This document shows, piece by piece, positions 26,480-35,022 of a DNA stretch of 64,000 nucleotides (within the stretch, counting starts at the first letter, position 1; the number at the start of each line of letters is the position of its first letter). This stretch comes from Ensifer oleiphilus (GTDB lineage: Bacteria > Pseudomonadota > Alphaproteobacteria > Rhizobiales > Rhizobiaceae): contig NZ_JABWDU010000012.1 in NCBI RefSeq assembly GCF_013371465.1, forward strand, positions 1-64,000, in the 5' to 3' direction. The translations under genes were made by a program, and so were the position numbers. The notes under the pieces are model-generated. The model was not told where the DNA came from and searched no databases. It worked only from the letters and a program-made list of their open reading frames with translations.

Positions 26480-27751
26480 ATGACAGATCAAATTGCCAGC
26501 GGGAGATCCGTAATCTCCCTTCGAAAGACCTATTCCCTGAAGGTCGCCCTGCTGGCGGCCGTTACCGTGTTGGGCACGCTGCCTGTCCAAGCCGACGAGT
26601 ACCATCTCGGCGTCATGGACAAGTTGAAGATCCGCGTTGCCGAATGGCAGACAGCCGAAGGCGCGGTGCGCGACTGGTCGGTGGTGAGCGGCGAATACAC
26701 CGTCGGCGCCTCCGGCATGGTGTCCATCCCCTTCATTGGTGACTTGCCGGCGGCGGGCAAGACGACGAACGAGATGAGCGAGGCGATCGGCGTCAAGATG
26801 CAGACGCTGTTCGGCCTGCGCGACCGTCCCTCGGCCTCGGTCGAACTCGCCCAATATCGTCCGGTGTACCTCTCAGGCGAGATTCAGAAGCCCGGCGAGT
26901 ACCCTTACGCACCGAACCTGACGGTGCTGAAAGCCGTCAGTCTGGGTGGCGGCTTAAGACGCTCGGAAAGCGGACAACGTTTCGCCCGCGACTACATCAA
27001 TGCCCGCGGAGATTCGAGCGTGCAGGTCTCCGAGCGCAACCGGCTCCTGATCCGGCGCGCGCGCCTGCAGGCGGAGATAGCCGGCAGAGACAAGATCGAG
27101 CTGCCGAAGGAACTCAAGGATGCCCCTGACGTCGCCGGCCTGCTCGAAAGCGAGACGGCCTTGATGGTTTCTCGCGACAAAAGGCAGAAGCGGCAGTTGG
27201 CATCGCTGGCCGATCTCAAATCCCTGCTCGAAAACGAAATCGAGGCGCTGGCGAAAAAGTCCGAGACCCAGAACCGCCAATTGGACCTGGTGATCGAAGA
27301 TCGGGACAAGATCGAAGGCCTTGCCGAAAAGGGGCTGGCATTGGCCGCGCGTAAGCTCGCTCTGGAGCAGCGCGTGGCGGAGTTGCAGGGGGCCGTTCTC
27401 GATATCGACACAGCATCCTTGAAGGCAAAACAGGATGTCAGCAAGGCGACGCAGGACGACACCAACCTGCGCAACGATTGGGATGCCCAGCTTGCTCAGG
27501 ACCTGCAGAACACCGAGGCCGAGCTCGACACATTGGCGATCAAACTCGGCACCAGTCGCGATCTCATGACCGAAGCGCTGCTGCAATCGGCCGAGGCAGC
27601 GCAGACCAAGGACAACATGTCGGAGGCGGTGATCAGCTATTCGATCGTCCGCGAGAAGGACGGCAAGGCGATTGAGATTGCGGCCGATGAGAACACGCCG
27701 GTTCAGCCGGGCGACGTGATCAAGATCGAAGCCAACGTAGCGATGCGCTAG
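26480..27751 (+). CDS. exoF: Succinoglycan export protein ExoF (outer-membrane polysaccharide exporter family)
   Basis: This 423-residue periplasmic/outer-membrane protein has a signal peptide ending near VQADEYHLG (about residue 37). A Poly_export domain follows (LGVMDKLKIRVAEWQ to about residue 115), then an SLBB-type domain (VYLSGEIQKPGEYPYAP, about 128-144). A long central coiled coil (about 185-385) is typical of rhizobial ExoF but not of enteric Wza. ExoF works with ExoY in the first step and in export. It lies 76 bp after exoY and is probably co-transcribed. Confidence 0.93.
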   Translation: MTDQIASGRSVISLRKTYSLKVALLAAVTVLGTLPVQADEYHLGVMDKLKIRVAEWQTAEGAVRDWSVVSGEYTVGASGMVSIPFIGDLPAAGKTTNEMSEAIGVKMQTLFGLRDRPSASVELAQYRPVYLSGEIQKPGEYPYAPNLTVLKAVSLGGGLRRSESGQRFARDYINARGDSSVQVSERNRLLIRRARLQAEIAGRDKIELPKELKDAPDVAGLLESETALMVSRDKRQKRQLASLADLKSLLENEIEALAKKSETQNRQLDLVIEDRDKIEGLAEKGLALAARKLALEQRVAELQGAVLDIDTASLKAKQDVSKATQDDTNLRNDWDAQLAQDLQNTEAELDTLAIKLGTSRDLMTEALLQSAEAAQTKDNMSEAVISYSIVREKDGKAIEIAADENTPVQPGDVIKIEANVAMR

Positions 27752-27860
27752 CGCGCTTCAGCGAGCAGTGCGAGGCGGGACCGTCAGGAAGCGCTTGAGA
27801 ACAAAGAGATAGAGCGTTTCTCTGATGCCCCATTATCGAGAACCGCTTTGAAGGATCGCG

Positions 27861-29144
27861 ATGAAGATTTCCAAGGCAAGCCTCGTTTCTCCTGGTGAAA
27901 ACCAGGCCTACGGCACGTTTGCGCTGGCAATTTCGTTCTTCGTCTTTGCCTATTCCTCGCGGTTCGGGCAAGCGTCGATCCTCGTCTATTATGCGCTGTG
28001 GCTGCCGCTTGTCCTCGTCGACTATCGACAGGTGCTCGGCAATTACGGCAGATACATCTGGATCCTCACCTTTGCCGTCTTTGCATGTCTGTCGGTGTTC
28101 TGGTCGGCAGCGCCGGGGATGACGGCAAGGACAGGGGTGCAGTATCTCTCCCACGTCGTGTGCGCCTTGATCGCCATGCGCACGATCGACATCCGCACGC
28201 TCGTTCGCGGTGCGCTTGTGGGTGTCGGTATCGTCCTCGTCTATTCGTTGCTGTTTGGCGTCTACCACCTCGATCCGCTCGACGGCACCTATAGCTTTGT
28301 CGGCGCCTTCGCCTCGAAGAATCAGCTCGGCTTCTATGCGTCGCTCGGGATCTACTTTGCCTTTATCGCGCCTGTTGCGCTTAGGGAGCGCAGGCTCTGG
28401 CTCGGCATTGCGGGGGCCGTGGGGCTGATATCGGCCTATTCGCTGTTTGCCTCGCAATCGGCGACATCCGTCCTGACGGCCGTCGCTATCGTGTGTTGCT
28501 GGCTCGGCATGCGCGCTGTCGGCATGCTGTCACCCAGCCATCGCAAGGGGCTGTTTCTCGCTGCCGTCGTCGTGGGCGGGGTTACGGCCATTGCCGCAGT
28601 CTATGGTGGTGGCGTCGATCTCGTTCTCGGCCTCTTCGGGAAGGATTCGACGCTGACCGGTCGAACCTATCTCTGGCAGCAGGGCATTGAGGCTGCGCTC
28701 TCCTCGCCGGTCGTCGGCGTGGGCTACCAGGCCTATTGGGTCCAAGGTTTCTCCGAACCGGAGCGGCTGTGGGAAGAGTTCTTTATCGCGACCCGATCTG
28801 GCTTCCATTTTCACAACACTTTCATCGAGGCGATGGTGGAGACAGGTGCGATCGGGCTCGTGTTCCTTTGCGCCGCGCTTCTGGTGACCGTCTTCGGCCA
28901 TATCAAAAGACTGCTCACCTATGACCATCACACGGAATCGTCCGTTCTGTTCGGCGTGGCGATGCTGCTTCTCGTACGGGCGTTCGTCGAGATCGACATC
29001 ATGAACCCCTATCACGTCGGCTCCTTCCTGCTCTATTTCGCAGCCGGGAAGCTGACGATCAGGCAGGGTCGGAAGGTTGCCAGCGAGCGCCGCGTCGCTG
29101 AGGGCAGGGTGCTCGCGAGCCACCACCCGCAGCTGAGGTTCTGA
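27861..29144 (+). CDS. exoQ: Succinoglycan polymerase ExoQ (Wzy-like)
   Basis: This 427-residue protein has about 11-12 transmembrane helices, matching O-antigen ligase/polymerase-type enzymes. The hallmark periplasmic-loop region near residues 280-325 reads VGVGYQAYWV, then FHFHNTFIEAMVETGAIGL. ExoQ polymerises octasaccharide repeats into high-molecular-weight succinoglycan in S. meliloti. Its TGA overlaps the exoZ start (TGATG), so the two are translationally coupled. Confidence 0.92.
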   Translation: MKISKASLVSPGENQAYGTFALAISFFVFAYSSRFGQASILVYYALWLPLVLVDYRQVLGNYGRYIWILTFAVFACLSVFWSAAPGMTARTGVQYLSHVVCALIAMRTIDIRTLVRGALVGVGIVLVYSLLFGVYHLDPLDGTYSFVGAFASKNQLGFYASLGIYFAFIAPVALRERRLWLGIAGAVGLISAYSLFASQSATSVLTAVAIVCCWLGMRAVGMLSPSHRKGLFLAAVVVGGVTAIAAVYGGGVDLVLGLFGKDSTLTGRTYLWQQGIEAALSSPVVGVGYQAYWVQGFSEPERLWEEFFIATRSGFHFHNTFIEAMVETGAIGLVFLCAALLVTVFGHIKRLLTYDHHTESSVLFGVAMLLLVRAFVEIDIMNPYHVGSFLLYFAAGKLTIRQGRKVASERRVAEGRVLASHHPQLRF

Positions 29145-30160
29145 TGGCGCAAACGCTGATGAAAACCATCCATGGCATCCAGTATCTGCGCGCGCTTGCC
29201 GCACTCGGCGTGGTGCTGTTTCACGCGGCCGAACGCACGGGCCATCATTTTGCGATCGGGGCGGCCGGCGTTGATGTCTTCTTCGTCATCAGCGGCTTCA
29301 TCATGTGGGTGATCAGTGATCGTCGCCCGGTCGCGCCGATGGCGTTCCTAAAAGAGCGGCTGCGCCGGATTGCGCCGATCTATTGGCTTGCCACACTGGT
29401 GATGATCGGTGGCGGAGTTGCCGGCCTCTTCCCCAACCTCGTTCTGATGATCGAACATGTCGTCGCATCCTTGCTGTTCATCCCGGCACGGTCGCCGAGC
29501 AGCGGCGAGATCTGGCCGGTGCTCGTGCAAGGCTGGACATTGAATTTCGAGATGTTTTTCTACCTCGTCTTCGCCGCCTCACTGATGTTGCCGAGGCATC
29601 GCCGACTGGCAGCGATGGCGGTGTTGTTCCTGTCGTTGGTGGTGACAGGGATCGCTATCGATACGGAGAACGCGCTGATGCTGACCTACACGCGTCCAGT
29701 CATTCTCGAATTTGTCGCTGGCATGATTGTCGCCGATTTCTGGCTGCGGGGCCGGATTGCCGGGCCACGCTTCGGCATCGTGCTTGTCGTCTGTGCATTC
29801 CTGGGGTTCGCGGCCCTTGCCGTCCTGCGCCTGCCGTTTGACGAACGCATCTTGGGGCCGCTGGCGGTGATGCTTGTCGTTGGCACGCTCGCCCTTGAAG
29901 CCGCCGGCTGGTTTCGAAAGTGGGCGTTGCCGACCTTGCTCGGAGATGCCTCCTACTCGATCTACCTGTGGCACACCTTTGCCATATCGGTCGTCGTCAA
30001 GGCTGCGGCGATGGTGGGTCTGAATTCAGCGCTGACGCTGCTCGGCGCGTTGGCCGCCGGCACGATTGCCGGTATCGCGGCCTATCTCCTCATCGAGCGT
30101 CCGCTTATGCGACGTACCCGCTCCAGATTGCCCCTGAACCGGGTACGCCAGGCATCCTAG
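29144..30160 (+). CDS. exoZ: Succinoglycan O-acetyltransferase ExoZ (acyltransferase 3)
   Basis: This 338-residue acyltransferase-3 protein has about ten transmembrane helices. The conserved motif carrying the functional histidine is YLRALAALGVVLFHAAER (about residues 14-31), followed by GVDVFFVISGFIMW and the FLKERLRRIAPIYW arginine-rich motif (about 67-80). ExoZ adds the acetyl group of succinoglycan. ATG 29144 overlaps the exoQ stop; a second ATG at 29159 is possible. It is last in the rightward exoYFQZ group and convergent with exoB. Confidence 0.92.
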   Translation: MAQTLMKTIHGIQYLRALAALGVVLFHAAERTGHHFAIGAAGVDVFFVISGFIMWVISDRRPVAPMAFLKERLRRIAPIYWLATLVMIGGGVAGLFPNLVLMIEHVVASLLFIPARSPSSGEIWPVLVQGWTLNFEMFFYLVFAASLMLPRHRRLAAMAVLFLSLVVTGIAIDTENALMLTYTRPVILEFVAGMIVADFWLRGRIAGPRFGIVLVVCAFLGFAALAVLRLPFDERILGPLAVMLVVGTLALEAAGWFRKWALPTLLGDASYSIYLWHTFAISVVVKAAAMVGLNSALTLLGALAAGTIAGIAAYLLIERPLMRRTRSRLPLNRVRQAS

Positions 30161-30188
30161 CCATGAAGCCAGGGATGCGATCAGTCGC

Positions 30189-30208
30189 GGTGCCTGATCT
30201 CAGGCACC
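30189..30208. terminator. Hairpin at the exoZ/exoB convergence
   Basis: GGTGCCTG and CAGGCACC form an 8-bp perfect stem with a 4-base loop, overlapping the exoB stop codon. No T-run lies on either side, so termination is plausible but not certain. Confidence 0.4.
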
Positions 30209-31186
30209 CTGGTTGCGGCGGGAATGCCAGTTCCAGGCCGTGCGCGTAATCGCCGCCAGGTCATACTGCGGCTCCCAGCCGAGCACTTCACGGGCCTTGT
30301 CGTTGTTGGCGACGAGCGTGGTCGAATCGCCTTCGCGGCGATCGACATAGTCGATGCCGAACGAGCGTCCGGAGACTTCGGTAATGGCGTTCAGAAGTTC
30401 CTTCACCGTCGTGCCGGTGCCAGTGCCGAGATTGAGTTCGACGCTGTCGCCGCCATCAAGCAGGTATTCGACGGCGCGGACATGGGCGTCGGCGAGATCG
30501 AGCACATGGATATAGTCGCGCACGCAGGTCCCGTCGCGGGTTTCGTAATCGGTTCCGAAGACCTTGAAGCCATCGCGGCGACCGAGAGCCGCGTCGATTG
30601 CCAGCGGGATCGCATGGGTCTCAGGCTCGTGCCACTCGCCGATCCGCCCCTCAGGGTCGGCACCGGCGGCGTTGAAATAGCGCAGGATGACAGATCGCAG
30701 ACCCTTGTATTGCCCGTAGTCCTTCAGCGCCTGCTCGCAGACCCACTTTGTTCGGCCATAGGGGTTGATCGGCGCCTGGCGATGCTGTTCGTCGATCGGT
30801 ACGCTTTCCGGCAGACCATAGGTGGCGCAGGTGGACGAAAACACGAAAGCCTCGATGCCGGCCGCCAGGGCCGCCGACAGAAGGGTCAGGGTTCCAATGA
30901 CGTTGTTGTCATAGAAGGAGACTGGATCCTTGACGGATTCTCCAACCTCGATCATCGCCGCGAAATGCAAGATCGCGCGCGGCTTGTGTCGTGCCAGCAC
31001 CTCGTCCAGCCGTTGGCGGTCGCGGATGTCTCCCTTTTCCAGAACACCCCATTTGACGAACTCCTCATGACCGTTCGACAGATTGTCATAGACCACGGGC
31101 TCGAACCCCTTGGAGGCCAACTGAAGGCAGGTGTGCGAGCCGATATAGCCGGCGCCACCGACGACAAGAACCTTGTTATTTGTCAT
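30200..31186 (-). CDS. exoB: UDP-glucose 4-epimerase ExoB
   Basis: This 328-residue extended short-chain dehydrogenase interconverts UDP-glucose and UDP-galactose, giving the galactose that ExoY uses. The N-terminal NAD motif is VGGAGYIGSHTCLQL, a VFSSTCATYG serine motif lies near residue 118, and the YxxxK catalytic pair is in NPYGRTKWVCEQ (about 145-156). ATG 31186 begins MTNNKVLVVGG; the frame is open to 31231 without family support. It is the outer gene of the exo cluster, as in S. meliloti. Confidence 0.95.
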   Translation of the reverse strand: MTNNKVLVVGGAGYIGSHTCLQLASKGFEPVVYDNLSNGHEEFVKWGVLEKGDIRDRQRLDEVLARHKPRAILHFAAMIEVGESVKDPVSFYDNNVIGTLTLLSAALAAGIEAFVFSSTCATYGLPESVPIDEQHRQAPINPYGRTKWVCEQALKDYGQYKGLRSVILRYFNAAGADPEGRIGEWHEPETHAIPLAIDAALGRRDGFKVFGTDYETRDGTCVRDYIHVLDLADAHVRAVEYLLDGGDSVELNLGTGTGTTVKELLNAITEVSGRSFGIDYVDRREGDSTTLVANNDKAREVLGWEPQYDLAAITRTAWNWHSRRNQGA

Positions 31187-31495
31187 GAATATCTCAATCT
31201 CGGGCTTGGAAGGAATTGGCAAAGTTTTCAATGAATAGGGGCCAAATTGTCAATGGCTCGTGAAGCGTTTCGCGCACGATGCGATACTTCAATTCAGCGC
31301 CCTGATCCGTTTGTCGCTTGAGACCAGCAAAAGAAGGCAGGGAGACGGCCTCGGGAGAAATATCTCCATCGCTTCCCACACGGAGATGCTTCTTTCCCTT
31401 CGCGCAAAACATATAGCATATTAATTTACTAGATTTAGTTGATAATAAGACGCATCCTCGTACGATAGCCTTCAGATTTTTGAAGGAAGGCTCCC
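31187..31495. promoter_or_regulatory. Divergent exoB / ABC transporter promoter region
   Basis: This region of about 309 bp without a gene has an AT-rich core (31405-31450, with AATTTACTAG and TTGATAATAAG). It should hold both divergent promoters. No specific operator is claimed. Confidence 0.5.
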
Positions 31496-33127
31496 ATGAC
31501 GACGAAACTGAAACGGCTCGCGCTGACGCTGGCGGCAATTTCCGCCTCCGGCCTGTTCCTGCCCGGCGCTTTTGCGAGCGACCCGGTCAAGGGTGGAACG
31601 CTGATCTATCTCGAGCAGCAGGCCCACACCAATCTCTACCCACCGGCCGGCGGCTTTTATCCGAACGGTGGCATCCTCAACCAGATCACCGACAAGCTGA
31701 CCTACCAGAACCCGAAGACGCTCGAAATCGAGCCCTGGATCGCCGAATCCTGGACCGTTAACGCCGATGCGACCGAGTACACCTTCAAGATTCGCTCGGG
31801 TGTGACCTTCTCTGACGGGACGCCGCTCGATGCTGCCGCGGTCGCGAAGAACTACGACGTTTTCGGCCTCGGCAACAAGGAGCTGAAGCAACCGGTCTCC
31901 GAGGTCATAAACAACTACGAGCGCAGCGAGGTCGTCGATCCCCAGACTGTCAAGTTCTACTTCAAGAAGCCGTCGCCGGGTTTCCTGCAGGGCACGTCTG
32001 TCATCGGTTCCGGCCTTGTCGCCGCAAGCACGCTGGCGCTTCCATTCGAACAACTGGGCGACGCTACCAAGATCATCGGTTCAGGCCCGTTCGTCGTCGA
32101 CAGCGAAACGATCGGTAAGGAGCTGAACTTGAAGGCGCGCGAAGAATACGCCTGGGGTCCGGCGAAGCTGGAACATCAGGGTAGGCCCTATCTCGACGGC
32201 ATCAAGTACATCATCACCGGCGAAGACAGCGTGCGCATCGGCGCACTGCTTGCTGGCCAGGCCGATTTTATCCGGCAGGTGCAGGCCTATGACGAAAAGC
32301 AGGTCGAGGCTCAGGATTACCAGATCTACGCGCCCTCGACGCGGGGCGTGAACAACAGCGTGGTCTTCCGACCCGACAATCCGCTCGTCGCAGACGTCAG
32401 GGTTCGCAAGGCGCTGTTGCATGCGACCGACGCCAAGGAAATCGTCACGACCCTGTTTTCAGCCAATTACCCGCAGGCAACATCAATCATCGCCTCCACG
32501 GCCCTCGGCTACCGCGATATCTCGGCAAAGCTCGCCTTCGATCCCGAAAAGGCGAAGGCCCTGCTGGATGAAGCCGGCTGGACGGTCGGAGCCAACGGCC
32601 TGCGGCAGAAAGACGGCAAGGAACTGGTGCTGACGGCATACGAATCCCTGCCGCAGCCGCAGAACAAGGAAACCTTGCAGCTCGTCGCCCAGCAATGGGG
32701 CAAGCTCGGCGTCAAGCTGACCGTTCTTGCAGGCGACAGCGGCAGCCGGATCGTCGACGATCTCGATCCGTTGAAGACGCCGGTATCGCCGGCCATGGTC
32801 GGTCGTGCCGATCCCGATGTGATCAAGAGCCAGTACTATCCGAAGAACCGTGACGTGCTGCGCCAGAAGGGCGGCCAGAGCGACAAGGTCCAGAGTTTTG
32901 CCGACGACAAGTTGAACGGCCTGCTCGAGGCGCTTTCCTCGGAGCCGGATCGCGAAAAGCGCCTGGCGATTGCCGGCGAGGTTCAGGACTACGTCGTCGA
33001 CCAGGCCTATGCGATCCCGATCTTCGAAGAGCCGCAAGCCTTTGCCGGTGCGCCTTACGTTCAGGGCATCGCCTTTGAGGCGGTCGGCCGCCCAAGCTTC
33101 TACAGCACCTGGCTCGCCGAACACTGA
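31496..33127 (+). CDS. ABC transporter substrate-binding protein, peptide/nickel type (SBP family 5)
   Basis: This 543-residue periplasmic protein has a signal peptide (LALTLAAISASGLFLPGAFAS) and a family 5 solute-binding domain. It begins KGGTLIYLEQQ and contains the typical AESWTVNADATEYTFKIRSG (about residues 83-102). Together with the two permeases, the fused ATPase, a luciferase-like monooxygenase and two CMD-type proteins downstream, it fits the conserved cluster described by TIGRFAM models for the KPN_01854/KPN_01858/Avi_7169/Avi_7170 proteins (from memory). The substrate is unknown. AAGGAAGG precedes ATG 31496. A stable hairpin follows the gene. Confidence 0.9.
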   Translation: MTTKLKRLALTLAAISASGLFLPGAFASDPVKGGTLIYLEQQAHTNLYPPAGGFYPNGGILNQITDKLTYQNPKTLEIEPWIAESWTVNADATEYTFKIRSGVTFSDGTPLDAAAVAKNYDVFGLGNKELKQPVSEVINNYERSEVVDPQTVKFYFKKPSPGFLQGTSVIGSGLVAASTLALPFEQLGDATKIIGSGPFVVDSETIGKELNLKAREEYAWGPAKLEHQGRPYLDGIKYIITGEDSVRIGALLAGQADFIRQVQAYDEKQVEAQDYQIYAPSTRGVNNSVVFRPDNPLVADVRVRKALLHATDAKEIVTTLFSANYPQATSIIASTALGYRDISAKLAFDPEKAKALLDEAGWTVGANGLRQKDGKELVLTAYESLPQPQNKETLQLVAQQWGKLGVKLTVLAGDSGSRIVDDLDPLKTPVSPAMVGRADPDVIKSQYYPKNRDVLRQKGGQSDKVQSFADDKLNGLLEALSSEPDREKRLAIAGEVQDYVVDQAYAIPIFEEPQAFAGAPYVQGIAFEAVGRPSFYSTWLAEH

Positions 33128-33137
33128 AGTCGACCTC

Positions 33138-33163
33138 CCGGCCACGCGTTTCGCCGTGGCCGG
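33138..33163 (+). other. Hairpin after the substrate-binding-protein gene
   Basis: CCGGCCACG and CGTGGCCGG form a 9-bp perfect stem with an 8-base loop between the binding-protein gene and the first permease gene. No T-run of terminator type follows. Such elements often protect the upstream message and give more binding protein than permease. Confidence 0.55.
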
Positions 33164-33196
33164 TCTTTGCAATGAGACCAAGCAGAGGAACGTCTG

Positions 33197-34141
33197 ATGT
33201 CCGGATATTTGCTCAATCGGCTGGGGCAGGCGTTGTTCGTCCTGTGGGCGGCTTTCACCATCTCCTTCGTGTTGCTGCAGGCCATGCCCGGTGACGCCAT
33301 CCTCATCAAGTTCCAGAACCCGGAGCTTGGGCTAAACCCGCAGCAGATCGCCGACATCCGCGCGTCCTATGCTGCCGACAGTGCCATCTGGGTGCAGTAT
33401 ATTCAGACGATCGGGCGGTTTCTCACCGGCAATTTCGGCTATTCCGTTCAGGTTGGCGTGCCCGTCAGCACGATGTTGGCCGCTCACCTGCCGGCGACGC
33501 TCAAGCTTGCATCGCTTGGCTTTCTGCTGGCTGCCATCTTTGCCGCTGTCATTGCTTTCGTGTCCAGCCTCACGCCCTTTGTCTGGATCCGGGGTGCGCT
33601 GCAGTCCGTGCCGTCGCTCTTCATCTCGATCCCGACTTTCTGGCTCGGCATCATGCTGATCCAGATCTTTTCGTTTCGGCTGAAGCTCGTACCGGTCATC
33701 AACCCCGGTCCCTGGCAGGAACTGATCCTCCCGGTCATCACGCTGGCCGTGCCGATCTCCGCCCCGCTTGCCCAGGTCCTCGTCCGCAATATCGACGATG
33801 TGCTTACAAGCCCCTTCGTTGCCGTTGCCCGCGCCAAGGGGGCGACCCGCCAGTGGGTGCTGTGGCGGCACGTCGCCAAGAATGCGCTGCTGCCGACGCT
33901 GACGATCGCCGGCGTGCTCTTCGGCGAACTTATCGCCGGTGCGGTCGTCACCGAGACGGTGTTCGGCCTCAACGGCATCGGCGGCCTGACCGGAAGGGCC
34001 GTCGGCAGTCAGGACGCCGCCGTGCTTCAGGCGATCGTTGTGTTCTCGGCGCTCGCCTTCGTCATCATCAATCTCATCGTGGATCTGCTCTTTCCTGTGC
34101 TCGATCCCCGCCTTCGTACAAAAGCTGGAGCCACGGCATGA
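33197..34141 (+). CDS. ABC transporter permease, DppB type
   Basis: This 314-residue inner-membrane permease has six predicted transmembrane helices. The N-terminus, MSGYLLNRLGQALFVLWAAF, with the MPGDAI motif is typical of DppB/OppB subunits. The EAA loop that contacts the ATPase is seen as ARAKGATRQWVLWRHVAKNA (about residues 212-231). It forms a heterodimeric channel with the next permease, whose ATG overlaps its stop (ATGA). Confidence 0.93.
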   Translation: MSGYLLNRLGQALFVLWAAFTISFVLLQAMPGDAILIKFQNPELGLNPQQIADIRASYAADSAIWVQYIQTIGRFLTGNFGYSVQVGVPVSTMLAAHLPATLKLASLGFLLAAIFAAVIAFVSSLTPFVWIRGALQSVPSLFISIPTFWLGIMLIQIFSFRLKLVPVINPGPWQELILPVITLAVPISAPLAQVLVRNIDDVLTSPFVAVARAKGATRQWVLWRHVAKNALLPTLTIAGVLFGELIAGAVVTETVFGLNGIGGLTGRAVGSQDAAVLQAIVVFSALAFVIINLIVDLLFPVLDPRLRTKAGATA

Positions 34142-35022
34142 CCACGTTCGATACGATCCACCACGACGCCATCGCGTCCAGGCATGGACAGCGGGCGGGC
34201 AGGCGCTTCTCGGTCCCTCATCTCATCCGACGGTTGCCAGTCGGCCTCGCCCTATCCTGGCTGGTTCTCGCCATCGCCTTCCTCTGGGCCGTCGCTCCGT
34301 GGCTTTTCACCAGCTACAATCCGCTCGAAGGGGTCGGCGGCGAACAGTTGCGCCGGCCGGATGCCAGCCATCTGCTTGGCACCGACGCGCTCGGACGCGA
34401 TCTCTATGCCCGCATCGTCTATGGCGCGGTGCATTCGCTGACCGGCGCATTTGTCGCCGTGGCACTCGGTCTTGTCGTCGGCACCAGCATCGGGGTCATC
34501 GCAGGCTCGGTCCGGCGCCGCATCGACGATGCAATCATGCGCCTCATCGATGTCTTGCTGTCGATACCGCCACTCATGCTTTCACTCAGCATCATCATCC
34601 TGCTCGGTTTCGGCACGGTCAACGCGGCCATTGCCGTTGGCGTGACCTCGGTTGCGCGCTTTGCCCGTCTGTCGCGTTCTGAAGTCGTTCGTGTCCGGCG
34701 CAGCGATTATGTCGAGGCAGCGTTCGGCAGCGGCGGCACGTTCGCTGCGGTCCTCTGGCGGCACGTGCTACCGAACTCCCTGACCTCGGTCCTGGCTATT
34801 GCGGCGTTGCAGTTCGGGTCGGCGGTGCTGCAGATCTCGACGCTCGGCTTCCTGGGCTATGGCGCTCCGCCACCGACGCCAGAGTGGGGCTTGCTGATTG
34901 CCGAAGGCCGCAACTACATCTCGACGGCCTGGTGGTTGACCACTGCACCCGGCGTCATCGTCGTTCTCGTGGTTCTGGCTGCAAACCGCGTCAGCCAATC
35001 GTTCGGCAAGGTGGCAGCATGA
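34138..35022 (+). CDS. ABC transporter permease, DppC type
   Basis: This 294-residue permease has a cytoplasmic N-terminal tail, six predicted helices and the DppC/OppC hallmark HLLGTDALGRDLYARIVYG (about residues 78-96). The EAA loop is EAAFGSGGTFAAVLWRHVLP (about 195-214). The start at 34138 overlaps the DppB-type stop; a longer frame from 33853 is only the antecedent reading frame through the other permease. Its TGA overlaps the ATG of the ATPase gene. Confidence 0.93.
   Translation: MTTFDTIHHDAIASRHGQRAGRRFSVPHLIRRLPVGLALSWLVLAIAFLWAVAPWLFTSYNPLEGVGGEQLRRPDASHLLGTDALGRDLYARIVYGAVHSLTGAFVAVALGLVVGTSIGVIAGSVRRRIDDAIMRLIDVLLSIPPLMLSLSIIILLGFGTVNAAIAVGVTSVARFARLSRSEVVRVRRSDYVEAAFGSGGTFAAVLWRHVLPNSLTSVLAIAALQFGSAVLQISTLGFLGYGAPPPTPEWGLLIAEGRNYISTAWWLTTAPGVIVVLVVLAANRVSQSFGKVAA

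Noticed and set aside
33853-34137. N-terminal extension of the second permease
   Set aside because: Reads through the first permease gene in another frame; ATG 34138 with the ATGA overlap and family-like start is better.
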